Assembly: GCA_002790195.1 (NCBI GenBank) | Contig: PFUR01000028.1 | Location: 36,264 to 100,263, forward strand | Reading direction: 5' to 3' | Length of the DNA: 64,000 nucleotides | Origin: Flavobacteriales bacterium CG_4_9_14_3_um_filter_40_17 | Lineage (GTDB): Bacteria > Bacteroidota > Bacteroidia > Flavobacteriales > Flavobacteriaceae | Shown: piece after piece, positions 18,025 to 26,266 of the stretch | Position numbering within the stretch: the first letter of the stretch is position 1 | Layout: each line of letters opens with the position of its first letter | Notes under the pieces: model-generated | Seen by the model: the letters and a program-made list of their open reading frames with translations, nothing else | Told to the model about the DNA's origin: nothing | Databases searched by the model: none | Made by a program: the position numbers and the translations under genes

Positions 18025-18906
18025 TTATTTGGCCGACAAACTGGAATAAAAAATTTGGCGGATTTTTTGGCCATTGATAAATCCGCTTCCATAACCGAGT
18101 TGGTCATATTTTTCAGTCAAGGATTCATCGGCAACAATCTCATTTTCAGTTTTTCCGGATGCAATCGCCTGACTGATGTTTGTATAAAGGTATTCCATCA
18201 TTTCCAAGAAGGACAAGTATTCTTTTTTATTGGAAAAATTCCCGTGACCCGGGATGATTTTGGTGTCATCATCTATCAGCATCAGTGCTTTACGGGCCGC
18301 CTCAATATATCCGTTTACACTCCCGCCAGAATTCAAATCTATAAAGGGATATCTGCCTTGAAAATACAAATCTCCGGTATGCAAAACATTGTTGTGGACG
18401 AAATAAACCATCGCATCGCCATCTGTATGCCCGTTGTGAAAATGTAGGAACATAATTTCTTCATCTTCAAAAAAGAAATTCATCTGATCCGTGAAAGTAA
18501 AATTTGGCAATGAGTTTGGTAAAAATTCCTTTTTTTCTAATTGTGCATTTTCTAATCGTTTTCTGACGTTTTCATGCGCAAATATCAGCACGCCCGTTTG
18601 ACTCATGTTGGCGTTTCCACCTGTATGGTCGCCGTGCCAATGGGTGTTTAGCAAGTAACTGACCGGTTTGTCGGAAACGGTTTTTATAGCGGTTAAAATT
18701 TTTTGGGTCAATGGGGCAAATTGGTCGTCAATCATCAAAACTTTTTCTTTACCTACCAGCAAACCTATGTTACCGCCTTGCCCGACAAGCATATTTACCT
18801 GATTGGACACAGGAACCACACGGATGTTTACTTCCTGATTTTGGGATAATCCTACAAAAAAACTGCACAATGCAATTGTAATTGATAAATGTTTGAATAT
18901 TTTCAT
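18025..18906 (-). CDS. Periplasmic metallo-beta-lactamase-fold hydrolase
   Basis: A 293-residue zinc hydrolase with a signal peptide (MKIFKHLSITIALCSFFVGLS, cleavage near residue 21). All metal ligands of the fold are present: HWHGDH at residues 89-94, His160, Asp179 and His221. The substrate is unknown. Similar exported proteins are annotated as MBL-fold hydrolases or beta-lactamases; resemblance to true class B beta-lactamases is limited to the fold motifs, so antibiotic hydrolysis should not be assumed. It stands alone and diverges from the cyoE operon. Confidence 0.88.
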   Translation of the reverse strand: MKIFKHLSITIALCSFFVGLSQNQEVNIRVVPVSNQVNMLVGQGGNIGLLVGKEKVLMIDDQFAPLTQKILTAIKTVSDKPVSYLLNTHWHGDHTGGNANMSQTGVLIFAHENVRKRLENAQLEKKEFLPNSLPNFTFTDQMNFFFEDEEIMFLHFHNGHTDGDAMVYFVHNNVLHTGDLYFQGRYPFIDLNSGGSVNGYIEAARKALMLIDDDTKIIPGHGNFSNKKEYLSFLEMMEYLYTNISQAIASGKTENEIVADESLTEKYDQLGYGSGFINGQKIRQIFYSSLSAK

Positions 18907-18973
18907 GCCGGATGGCTTTTAAAGTTAAGTCGGTCAAATATAAGCAGGTTTTTATTAAATATGAATGTTATAC

Positions 18974-19004
18974 TTTGGTTAAAAGTATCGAAAGCATATC
19001 TTTG
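18974..19004 (+). promoter_or_regulatory. Promoter of the cytochrome oxidase assembly operon
   Basis: TTTGG (18974-18978) and TATCTTTG (18997-19004) are spaced 18 bases apart, close to the Bacteroidota TTTG-N19-TAnnTTTG pattern. They lie 19 bases before the chosen cyoE ATG. This argues against in-frame starts upstream of the box. Confidence 0.65.
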
Positions 19005-19023
19005 CAAAACTTTTCAACTATCT

Positions 19024-19932
19024 ATGAAGATACTCTTACGCAAACGCTCTTTGGCCGACTTTGTCCGCGTGTCTATCCATGATTTCAAGGAAATCACCAA
19101 ATTCAGACTGGCTGTCAGTGTAGTGTTTTCTTCCTTAGCGGGTTTTTTGTTGGGTACTGAATCTTTCCATATTTTAACTGTAATATCCTTGTCCATAGGT
19201 GGTTATTTGATGGTTGGTGCTTCCAATATATTCAATCAAATCATAGAGCGCGATTTGGATGCACTGATGGATCGAACTAAATACCGGCCTATCCCGTCTG
19301 GGAGGATTTCGGTAAATGCGGCTTTTGTTTTGGCATTGATCTGTACCCTTCTTGGATTGGTTTTACTTTATTCAATCAACCCAAAAACGGCCATGTTTGG
19401 CGCGGTTTGCATTTTTTTATACACCAGTGTTTATACACCACTGAAAACGATTACGCCCTTAGCTGTTTTTGCGGGTGCTTTGCCCGGTGCCATTCCATTT
19501 ATGCTGGGTTGGGTCGCCGCTACTGGGCATTTTGGAATAGAGCCCGGCACGCTTTTCATGATACAGTTTTTTTGGCAATTCCCTCACTTTTGGGCAATCG
19601 GTTGGTTTTTGTACAACGATTACGAAAAAGCAGGTTTTTTTATGTTGCCAACCGGTAAAAAAGACAAAGGTACTGCCGCTCAGATTTTGATGTACGTTAT
19701 CTGGACTATGATTGTTTCGCTCATTCCGGCAATCGGCATTACCGGAAAATTACATTTATCCCTAACTGGCGCTATTTTTATTTTCCTAATTGGTTTGGTT
19801 TTTTTGTACTTTTCCATTCGTCTTTTTCACAAAAGAGATGATCTTTCAGCAAAATGGCTTATCCTTGCCAGTGTTGCTTATATTAGTTTGTTACAACTTA
19901 TTTATGTATTAGATAAATGGCTGATTCAGTAA
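19024..19932 (+). CDS. cyoE: Heme O synthase (protoheme IX farnesyltransferase)
   Basis: Attaches a farnesyl group to heme b to give heme O for haem-copper oxidases. The 302 residues form a UbiA-type polyprenyltransferase with about eight membrane segments. The first aspartate-rich motif reads NIFNQIIERDLDALMDRTKYRP. The start at 19024 was chosen because it lies just after a good promoter; the frame is open further upstream to 18889 but that would include the promoter. The end overlaps the next oxidase gene by 16 bases. Confidence 0.93.
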   Translation: MKILLRKRSLADFVRVSIHDFKEITKFRLAVSVVFSSLAGFLLGTESFHILTVISLSIGGYLMVGASNIFNQIIERDLDALMDRTKYRPIPSGRISVNAAFVLALICTLLGLVLLYSINPKTAMFGAVCIFLYTSVYTPLKTITPLAVFAGALPGAIPFMLGWVAATGHFGIEPGTLFMIQFFWQFPHFWAIGWFLYNDYEKAGFFMLPTGKKDKGTAAQILMYVIWTMIVSLIPAIGITGKLHLSLTGAIFIFLIGLVFLYFSIRLFHKRDDLSAKWLILASVAYISLLQLIYVLDKWLIQ

Positions 19933-20501
19933 TTATCGAAGAAAAGCGAAAGCAAGAAAAGGCATCTAAAATGATGCTATGGTTTGGCATTGTCAGTATG
20001 TCCATGATGTTTGCAGGACTTACCAGTGGCTATGTAGTGAGTAAATCAAGGCCGGATTGGCTTGTAGATTTCAGGCTTCCCAATGCCTTTGTAGGAAGTA
20101 CACTCACGATTTTATTGAGTAGCTTTACATTTCATTTCGCGTGGAAAAAGCTTATATCCGGCAATCTTCAGGCAGCGAAATTATTAACCGCTACGACCAT
20201 CACGTTAGGCATCCTGTTTGTTGTGTTGCAGTTTGTGGGTTTTTCTCAAATCAAAGAAGCGGGTTATTTTTTTACTGGGGGCGAAAGTTCCATTACAACA
20301 TCGTTTATCTATATAATAGCCGCGACACATTTGGCACACATCGCTTTTGGCTTGGTCGCCTTGGTGTATGTTTTTTACAAGTTAATCAATAACAAATATA
20401 CGGTAGGCAATACCACCGGTTTCGAATTGGCAAAAACCTTTTGGCATTTTATTGATATTTTATGGATTTATCTATTCCTTTTTTTATATTTTTTCGGATA
20501 A
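19917..20501 (+). CDS. Cytochrome c oxidase subunit III (short form)
   Basis: A 194-residue, five-segment membrane protein of the haem-copper oxidase subunit III family (ATHLAHIAFGLVALVYVFYKL and the C-terminal FWHFIDILWIYLFLFLYF are typical). Subunit III stabilises the oxidase core and its oxygen/proton entry. It overlaps cyoE and is followed 44 bases later by a second, longer subunit III gene. Subunits I and II are not in the window. Confidence 0.9.
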   Translation: MADSVIIEEKRKQEKASKMMLWFGIVSMSMMFAGLTSGYVVSKSRPDWLVDFRLPNAFVGSTLTILLSSFTFHFAWKKLISGNLQAAKLLTATTITLGILFVVLQFVGFSQIKEAGYFFTGGESSITTSFIYIIAATHLAHIAFGLVALVYVFYKLINNKYTVGNTTGFELAKTFWHFIDILWIYLFLFLYFFG

Positions 20502-20545
20502 AAAAAAACCTTATTTTTGAAAAATTTTAATTTGTAAATCATTTT

Positions 20546-21613
20546 ATGGAAGCAACGGCACAGGCAACAACTCTTGAAGGCTCTGTTTGGGGCGGAGGAA
20601 ACAAACCTATGGGCGCAAGCTACGGCAAAATCATGATGTGGTATTTCATCTTATCAGATGCGCTCACATTCTCCGGTTTTTTGGCAGCCTATGGATTTTC
20701 TCGTTATAAATCTATTGAGTCGTGGCCCATCGCTGATGAGGTATTCACTCACTTCCCGTTCTTACATGGTGTTGCAGCCCCGATGTATTATGTAGCTTTG
20801 ATGACCTTTATTTTGATTTTCTCTTCCGTTACGATGGTTTTGGCTGTTGATGCCGGACATCAAATGAAAAAAAACAAAGTGGCTATTTATATGTTCCTCA
20901 CCATCATCGGTGGCCTTATTTTCGTTGGTTCGCAAGCTTGGGAATGGAAAAATTTCATCAAGGGTGAACATGGCGCGATTGAGACCAAAGGCGGGCAAAT
21001 TCTACAATTTGTCAATGCCAAAACTGGAAAACAAATTTCGCTTACCGATTTTGCGGCCGCGTCTCACACAGAAAGAGCGCAACACACAAAAAACAATGGG
21101 CTTTGGTTTGTTTCAGAAGGTACGCTGCCCACCTTTACTGTTGCCGATGTTCAAAAATCGTACGCCAACCGTTCTGATATTTTAATCCGTACCCAAGAAA
21201 TTATTCCAAATTTAACCAAGTTAAAAGAATCTCCGAGGGAAAAAGACAGGCTGGAGGCAGAAAGACTACAAACCCAATTGGTCAATCCGGATGCTTTTGG
21301 GCATAAAGCCATCTACAAAAGAGAATTTTCAGACCAAAGAATTCAATCCGGTGTTGCTGTAGTCGAAGGTGCAAACCTCATCCATAATGAATACGGAAAC
21401 AGGCTTTTTGCCGATTTCTTTTTCTTTATAACGGGTTTCCATGGATTCCACGTATTTTCCGGGGTTGTCATCAATATCATTATCTTTTTTAATGTTATTT
21501 TAGGCACATACGAACGGAGAGGCCACTACGAAATGGTCGAGAAAGTAGGTCTTTATTGGCATTTTGTTGACTTGGTATGGGTATTTGTATTCACTTTCTT
21601 CTATTTGGTTTAA
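20546..21613 (+). CDS. Cytochrome c oxidase subunit III with large soluble insert
   Basis: A 355-residue subunit III homologue. Membrane segments flank a hydrophilic insert of about 140 residues (roughly 141-283) placed before GNRLFADFFFFITGFHGFHV. The C-terminal segment YWHFVDLVWVFVFTFFYLV is canonical. Ordinary subunit III proteins of this short class are about 200 residues, so the insert accounts for the extra length. It contains no cysteine pairs or haem motifs. Paired short and long subunit III genes occur in other Bacteroidota, but the role of the insert is not known to me. Confidence 0.88.
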   Translation: MEATAQATTLEGSVWGGGNKPMGASYGKIMMWYFILSDALTFSGFLAAYGFSRYKSIESWPIADEVFTHFPFLHGVAAPMYYVALMTFILIFSSVTMVLAVDAGHQMKKNKVAIYMFLTIIGGLIFVGSQAWEWKNFIKGEHGAIETKGGQILQFVNAKTGKQISLTDFAAASHTERAQHTKNNGLWFVSEGTLPTFTVADVQKSYANRSDILIRTQEIIPNLTKLKESPREKDRLEAERLQTQLVNPDAFGHKAIYKREFSDQRIQSGVAVVEGANLIHNEYGNRLFADFFFFITGFHGFHVFSGVVINIIIFFNVILGTYERRGHYEMVEKVGLYWHFVDLVWVFVFTFFYLV

Positions 21614-21640
21614 ACATTCATCTTTTAAAAATAACCTCGT

Positions 21641-21997
21641 ATGTCACACGAAACTGCACATCAATCACACGTCAAAAGAATTTGGATGGTTTTTGCAATA
21701 CTAACTGTTGTTACCATTGTAGAAGTTGCTTTTGGTATTATTAAACCCCGATTTTTGGTAGAAAACTTTTTTATCGGCATGAAAATCCTCAACTGGATTT
21801 TCATCATACTGACGCTTTACAAAGCACATTACATTGCTTGGGCATTCATGCATTTGGAAGATGAAACTCCCGGTTACAGATGGTCTATTGTGACACCTTT
21901 GCTTATTCTTGTCCCCTTTTTGTTGTTTATCTTACTACTTGAAGGTGACTATGTTCACGATGTTTACAGATATGGCTTTATGAAAATGGATTTTTAA
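21641..21997 (+). CDS. Cytochrome c oxidase subunit IV-like protein
   Basis: A 118-residue protein with three hydrophobic segments and the bacterial subunit IV pattern (KAHYIAWAFMHLEDE between segments 2 and 3). It is a small accessory subunit of the oxidase. It lies 27 bases after the long subunit III gene and ends the first part of the operon, as a terminator follows. Confidence 0.85.
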   Translation: MSHETAHQSHVKRIWMVFAILTVVTIVEVAFGIIKPRFLVENFFIGMKILNWIFIILTLYKAHYIAWAFMHLEDETPGYRWSIVTPLLILVPFLLFILLLEGDYVHDVYRYGFMKMDF

Positions 21998-22023
21998 ATA
22001 ATCCCGATTTTTAAATACAGTTT

Positions 22024-22050
22024 AAGACGGTCATTGGCCGTCTTTTTTTT
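22024..22050 (+). terminator. Terminator after oxidase subunit IV
   Basis: AAGACGG/CCGTCTT stem with a 7-base loop and a T-run. The last T of the run is also the first base of the next promoter box (22050-22057). Confidence 0.75.
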
Positions 22051-22057
22051 ACCTTTG
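22050..22057 (+). promoter_or_regulatory. -7 promoter box for the SCO gene set
   Basis: TACCTTTG followed by C matches TAnnTTTG, 25 bases before the ATG at 22083, directly after the preceding terminator. Confidence 0.5.
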
Positions 22058-22082
22058 CACAACCAAACAATACGCTGACAAA

Positions 22083-22727
22083 ATGAAGAAATTTTTGGTT
22101 TTATTCGCCTTGTTTATCGTGCCAATAGTTGCCTACTTGTTTTTTGCTTCCGGCATCAACCATTTTGCAAAATTGCCGGTTATCACTGAAAAAGTAAATA
22201 CTATTGAGGGATGGAAAAACTTGTCGGGCAAGCCTGTAACCTTTCGTCAAAAAATTACGATACTTGGTTTTCTCGGAAGCCATCCCGAGTCAAACAAGCT
22301 GATGCTGTTTAATCTCAACGAAAAAATCTATAAACGTTTTTACGGTTTTCAAGATTTTCAAATGGTGATGATTCTACCGGAAGGAAAGGAAGCCGAAGCC
22401 GAACTTATCCGCAAGCAAATCGGAATGCTTTCTGATACTGAAAAATGGCAATTTGTTTTTGCATCGGAAGATAAAATCAATTCACTTTTCTCAAGTTTGA
22501 AGACATCCTATCAATTAGGTTCAAATTTGGAGTCATCCTTTGTTTTCATTATTGATAAAAACGCAGCACTCAGAGGGCGAAAAGATGATTCGGAAGCGGA
22601 TATAGTTTATGGCTATGACGCTGCATCAGTTGCTGAGATACAAAACAAAATGTTGGACGACGTAAAAGTCATTCTTGCTGAATATCGCCTGGCATTAAAA
22701 AAATATAACTCCGCCACTCAAAAGTAA
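22083..22727 (+). CDS. Membrane-anchored SCO/thioredoxin-like protein without cysteines
   Basis: A 214-residue protein with one N-terminal membrane segment (residues 4-23) and a predicted periplasmic domain. Its layout parallels the SCO protein encoded immediately downstream: the strand ITILGFLGSHPESNKLML occupies the place of the SCO strand and CxxxC loop, but the protein contains no cysteine at all. It is 3 bases from the SCO gene, so the two are almost certainly cotranslated and may work together in oxidase copper-centre assembly. The relationship to SCO is inferred from pattern and position; I do not recognise a named family. Confidence 0.7.
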   Translation: MKKFLVLFALFIVPIVAYLFFASGINHFAKLPVITEKVNTIEGWKNLSGKPVTFRQKITILGFLGSHPESNKLMLFNLNEKIYKRFYGFQDFQMVMILPEGKEAEAELIRKQIGMLSDTEKWQFVFASEDKINSLFSSLKTSYQLGSNLESSFVFIIDKNAALRGRKDDSEADIVYGYDAASVAEIQNKMLDDVKVILAEYRLALKKYNSATQK

Positions 22728-22730
22728 AAC

Positions 22731-23405
22731 ATGAAAAAATATTCGTACATCGGGATTTCATTTGTCATTCTTTTATTCGGAATATGGGTAGTCAACGAAT
22801 TTCGCCAACGCTATGGCCACAACGATGATTTAAAAACCATCGGCAAAGCACCCCAATTTGAATTGACCAATCAATCCAACAAGAAAATATCCAACAAAGA
22901 TTTTGAAAAAAAGGTATATTTGGTTTCTTTCTTCTTTACATCCTGCCCGAGCATTTGCCCGGTAATGACCGAAAACCTCAAAGAAATACAAAACGAATTT
23001 TACGGAAACCCCAATTTTGGAATCGCATCTATTTCTATCGACAGCAAATTTGACACCCCGGAAGTGCTGGCAAAATACGCCGAAAAACACCAAATCAAAA
23101 GTAGCAACTGGCATTTCTTGACCGGCGAAAAACAAGCTATAGACCAATTAGCAAACAAAGGATTTAATATTTTTGCAGACACCAACCCTCAACTCGACGG
23201 CTCATTTGAACATTCCGGGATGATGGCACTCATCGACAAAGAAGGAAACATCCGATCGCGCACCGATGAATTTGGCAATCCCATCATCTACTATGATGGC
23301 CTTTCTTATTCCGACGAAAAATCTTTGGATTTTAAACTCGGCGGAGACTATAAACCCGGTATCAAAATGCTCAAAGAAGACATCAAAAAACTATTAAACG
23401 AATAA
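22731..23405 (+). CDS. SCO1/SenC family copper chaperone
   Basis: A 224-residue periplasmic, membrane-anchored protein that helps build the CuA centre of cytochrome oxidase. The copper ligands are present: Cys72 and Cys76 in FTSCPSICPVM, and His161 in SFEHSGMMALID. One N-terminal hydrophobic segment serves as anchor. The length is usual. It is flanked by the cysteine-free homologue and a DUF420 protein, a typical oxidase-assembly setting. Confidence 0.95.
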   Translation: MKKYSYIGISFVILLFGIWVVNEFRQRYGHNDDLKTIGKAPQFELTNQSNKKISNKDFEKKVYLVSFFFTSCPSICPVMTENLKEIQNEFYGNPNFGIASISIDSKFDTPEVLAKYAEKHQIKSSNWHFLTGEKQAIDQLANKGFNIFADTNPQLDGSFEHSGMMALIDKEGNIRSRTDEFGNPIIYYDGLSYSDEKSLDFKLGGDYKPGIKMLKEDIKKLLNE

Positions 23406-23408
23406 ATT

Positions 23409-23936
23409 ATGCAGGCGACCGAACCCAACAAATACAGCAAATTGATTATCGTGCTCTCGGTGGCCATTCCGGTTGCGGTTGCCGTCCTTTTCAAAGTGCG
23501 TATCCCCAATGTGGCTTCGCTCTCGTTTCTCCCGCCTATCTATGCAACCCTCAACGGTTTTACAGCGCTAATTCTCATCGCCGCCTTTATTGCCATCAAA
23601 AATAAAAACATCCAATTACATGAACGATTGATGAGATTTGCTATGTTGCTTTCCGCACTTTTCTTGGTGATGTACGTGGCTTATCATATGACATCTGACC
23701 CGACACCATTCGGTGGTGAAGGTGCTGTTAAAACCATTTACTATTTCATTTTAATTACTCACATTATCCTTTCCATAGCCATCATACCGATGGTTCTCAT
23801 CAGTTTTGTCCGTGCGCTCAACAAGCATTTTCCCTCGCACCGAAAGATTGCAAAAATTACACTGCCCATTTGGCTCTATGTTGCCGTCACCGGCGTGGTG
23901 GTTTACCTGATGATTGCTCCTTACTACATACATTAA
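23409..23936 (+). CDS. DUF420 membrane protein
   Basis: A 175-residue protein with five hydrophobic segments. The conserved DUF420 stretch HERLMRFAMLLSALFLVMYVAYH contains histidines that could bind metal or haem. DUF420 genes lie beside oxidase-assembly genes in many bacteria and resemble the CtaG/CtaM-type helper membrane proteins, but the activity is unproved. It starts 3 bases after the SCO stop. Confidence 0.85.
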   Translation: MQATEPNKYSKLIIVLSVAIPVAVAVLFKVRIPNVASLSFLPPIYATLNGFTALILIAAFIAIKNKNIQLHERLMRFAMLLSALFLVMYVAYHMTSDPTPFGGEGAVKTIYYFILITHIILSIAIIPMVLISFVRALNKHFPSHRKIAKITLPIWLYVAVTGVVVYLMIAPYYIH

Positions 23937-23947
23937 AATCAACCGTA

Positions 23948-24178
23948 TTGAAAATTTCACTTTCAAATAAAATTGTATTCATTGTTCTGTTCGCACTTTT
24001 GTTCAGCCATACAGAAATGACTGCGCAATGTGCCATGTGCCGCGCCGTTTTGGAATCTGAAGCCAATCAAGATACAGCAAAGGGCATCAACGACGGCATA
24101 CTTTATCTCATGGTATTCCCCTACATTCTGATCGGTGGGGTATTATTCTTTATTTATCGGTTTTATAAAACTCGATAA
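23948..24178 (+). CDS. Small membrane protein with CAMC motif
   Basis: A 76-residue protein starting with TTG at 23948 (LKISLSNKIVF). It has a hydrophobic N-terminal segment, a TAQCAMCRAVLESE motif near residues 28-42, and a C-terminal membrane segment ending in RFYKTR. An in-frame start further upstream would overlap DUF420 out of frame and is not supported. The CxxC placed just after the first segment suggests a periplasmic metal or redox site. It belongs to the oxidase-assembly set by position; no function is assigned. Confidence 0.65.
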   Translation: MKISLSNKIVFIVLFALLFSHTEMTAQCAMCRAVLESEANQDTAKGINDGILYLMVFPYILIGGVLFFIYRFYKTR

Positions 24179-24327
24179 GTTGCTTTTTTAACATATTTTT
24201 ATCAGACTTAGGCGTAACAAAAAGCTTTTTGGGCAGTCTTTAAGTAGTTCCCGCTACGGAAAATATAATGACCTTAACAGGCTTTTATATTCAAAATCCG
24301 TATAATTGTCAAATACGCAAGCAAAAT

Positions 24328-25029
24328 ATGATATCAATCAAGGACTTACACAAATCCTACCAAATAGGAAACAACCCGCTTCACGTTTTAAAAGGAATCA
24401 ACTTTGAGGTAAAAGAGGGTGACTTTGTGTCAATCATGGGATCTTCGGGTTCGGGAAAATCTACACTACTCAATATTTTGGGCATATTGGATGAAGCCGA
24501 TAAAGGCGAGTATTGGCTAGATGGCGTATTGATTAAAAATCTCAACGAAAAAGTAGCTGCCCAATACCGAAACGAATTTTTAGGCTTTATCTTTCAGTCA
24601 TTCAACCTGATCAATTATAAATCTGCGCTTGACAACGTTTCGCTTCCGCTCTATTATCAAGGCATCAAAAGAAAAGAACGCACCGAAAAAGCGATGCATT
24701 ATTTAGAAAAAGTTGGTTTGGCCGATTGGGCTTCGCATACACCCAATGAACTCTCAGGCGGACAAAAACAACGCGTTGCCATTGCGCGCGCGCTTGCTTC
24801 AAACCCAAAAGTACTGTTGGCCGACGAGCCAACCGGTGCTTTAGATTCTAAAACATCCTACGAAGTGATGGAATTGATACAAGCCATCAACGACGAGGGA
24901 AAAACCATCCTCGTGGTCACACACGAACCCGATATTGCCCAAATGACCAAACGAATCGTCCACTTGAAAGACGGATTGGTAACCGACGATAATAGAGTAG
25001 AACAAATTAGAGCTGCAGCTTATGTTTAG
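24328..25029 (+). CDS. MacB/LolD-type ABC transporter ATPase
   Basis: A 233-residue ATP-binding subunit with Walker [10 protein letters not shown], signature [15 protein letters not shown], Walker [13 protein letters not shown] and the H-loop TH. This class powers mechanotransmission-type transporters and not substrate-channel importers. The start at 24328 gives the usual [12 protein letters not shown] beginning; a longer open frame from 24268 is not typical of the family. It overlaps the first permease gene by 8 bases. Confidence 0.93.
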   Translation: MISIKDLHKSYQIGNNPLHVLKGINFEVKEGDFVSIMGSSGSGKSTLLNILGILDEADKGEYWLDGVLIKNLNEKVAAQYRNEFLGFIFQSFNLINYKSALDNVSLPLYYQGIKRKERTEKAMHYLEKVGLADWASHTPNELSGGQKQRVAIARALASNPKVLLADEPTGALDSKTSYEVMELIQAINDEGKTILVVTHEPDIAQMTKRIVHLKDGLVTDDNRVEQIRAAAYV

Positions 25030-26266
25030 CCTTGAAAGATGGCAAGAAATCTTCGAAACCCTTTCCAGAAATAAGCTTCGTGCTTTTCTGACCGGTCTTT
25101 CCGTGTCTTCCGGTATTTTTATTTTAGTAATCTTGCTGGGAGTCAGCCGGGGCATGCAAAACGGAATTGAAAAAGAATTTCAACAAGATGCCGTGACCGA
25201 AGTTGAAGTTTGGACAGGTACTACCACCGTAGGTTATAAAGGGATGAATCCGGGGAGAGACATCCAACTCAAAAACGAGGATTTCGAATTCTCCTCAAAA
25301 AAATTCAAAACACAAATCGATAAAAAATCCGGCTACTATGGCTTGTGGTCTGTGGTGATGAATTACAAAAAGGAAAACGGCTCTTACGAAATGGCCGGTG
25401 TACATCCCGATTTTCAAAGCATCGAAAATGCCAGTTTGGTTGATGGGCGATTCATCAACCAGAATGACATCGACCACTACGAAAAGGTAATCGTGATAGG
25501 CAATCGAATCAAATTGGATTTATTCAAAGACAAAAATCCGATAGGCGAATACATCAACCTGACCGGAATCCCTTTTAAAGTAATTGGGTATTACACCGAC
25601 CCGGGTGGAGAAAGGGAAGAAACAAGGACGTACGTACCGATTACAACTGCGCAACGTGTTTTTAATGGAGGCAACAACCTGCGTCTAATGTCGTTTACCA
25701 TCGCGCCGGCAGCAACTTTTGAACAAGCTGTATTAGCTTCTGATTTTTTCTCGAAAGAATTGGAAAAAAACATGAAAGAAAGGCATACTGTTGCACCGGA
25801 AGACACCAGCGCCATCCGCGTTTTTAACACCTTAGAGGAAGCCAAACGCATTTATGATTTGCTCAACTACATCGACTTGTTTTTCTGGTTTGTGGGTATT
25901 TGTACCATCATAGCAGGCGTAGTCGGCGTTGGCAACATCATGATTATAGTCGTGAAAGAACGAACCAAAGAAATCGGCATTCGGAAAGCAATCGGTGCCA
26001 AGCCGGCTTCCATCATCGGGATGATTTTACAAGAAGCAATTTTCATAACCTTTATCGCCGGATTTTTTGGGCTGTTTGCCGGGCTCTTGTTGCTTGAAGG
26101 CATTGGACCACAGATACAGAGCGATTTTTTTTCCAATCCGGAAGTGGACATGGGTGTAGCCATTAAGACCATCTTTATCCTGATTATAGCCGGAGCTTTT
26201 GCCGGATTTTTCCCAGCTTACCGCGCTGCAAAAATAAAACCCATAATCGCCCTTCGAGATGAGTAA
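25022..26266 (+). CDS. MacB-like ABC transporter permease, first of two
   Basis: A 414-residue permease with an N-terminal membrane segment, a periplasmic MacB-type core domain (about residues 50-270) and three C-terminal FtsX-type segments, including the coupling motif VKERTKEIGIRKAIGA. It overlaps both neighbours by 8 bases, showing tight translational coupling. With the next gene it probably forms a heterodimeric membrane unit. It works with the adaptor and TolC genes downstream for export across both membranes. Confidence 0.92.
   Translation: MFSLERWQEIFETLSRNKLRAFLTGLSVSSGIFILVILLGVSRGMQNGIEKEFQQDAVTEVEVWTGTTTVGYKGMNPGRDIQLKNEDFEFSSKKFKTQIDKKSGYYGLWSVVMNYKKENGSYEMAGVHPDFQSIENASLVDGRFINQNDIDHYEKVIVIGNRIKLDLFKDKNPIGEYINLTGIPFKVIGYYTDPGGEREETRTYVPITTAQRVFNGGNNLRLMSFTIAPAATFEQAVLASDFFSKELEKNMKERHTVAPEDTSAIRVFNTLEEAKRIYDLLNYIDLFFWFVGICTIIAGVVGVGNIMIIVVKERTKEIGIRKAIGAKPASIIGMILQEAIFITFIAGFFGLFAGLLLLEGIGPQIQSDFFSNPEVDMGVAIKTIFILIIAGAFAGFFPAYRAAKIKPIIALRDE

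Noticed and set aside
18025..18906. Acquired metallo-beta-lactamase resistance gene
   Set aside because: Only the general zinc-hydrolase motifs are present, with no mobile context, and housekeeping exported members of this fold are common.
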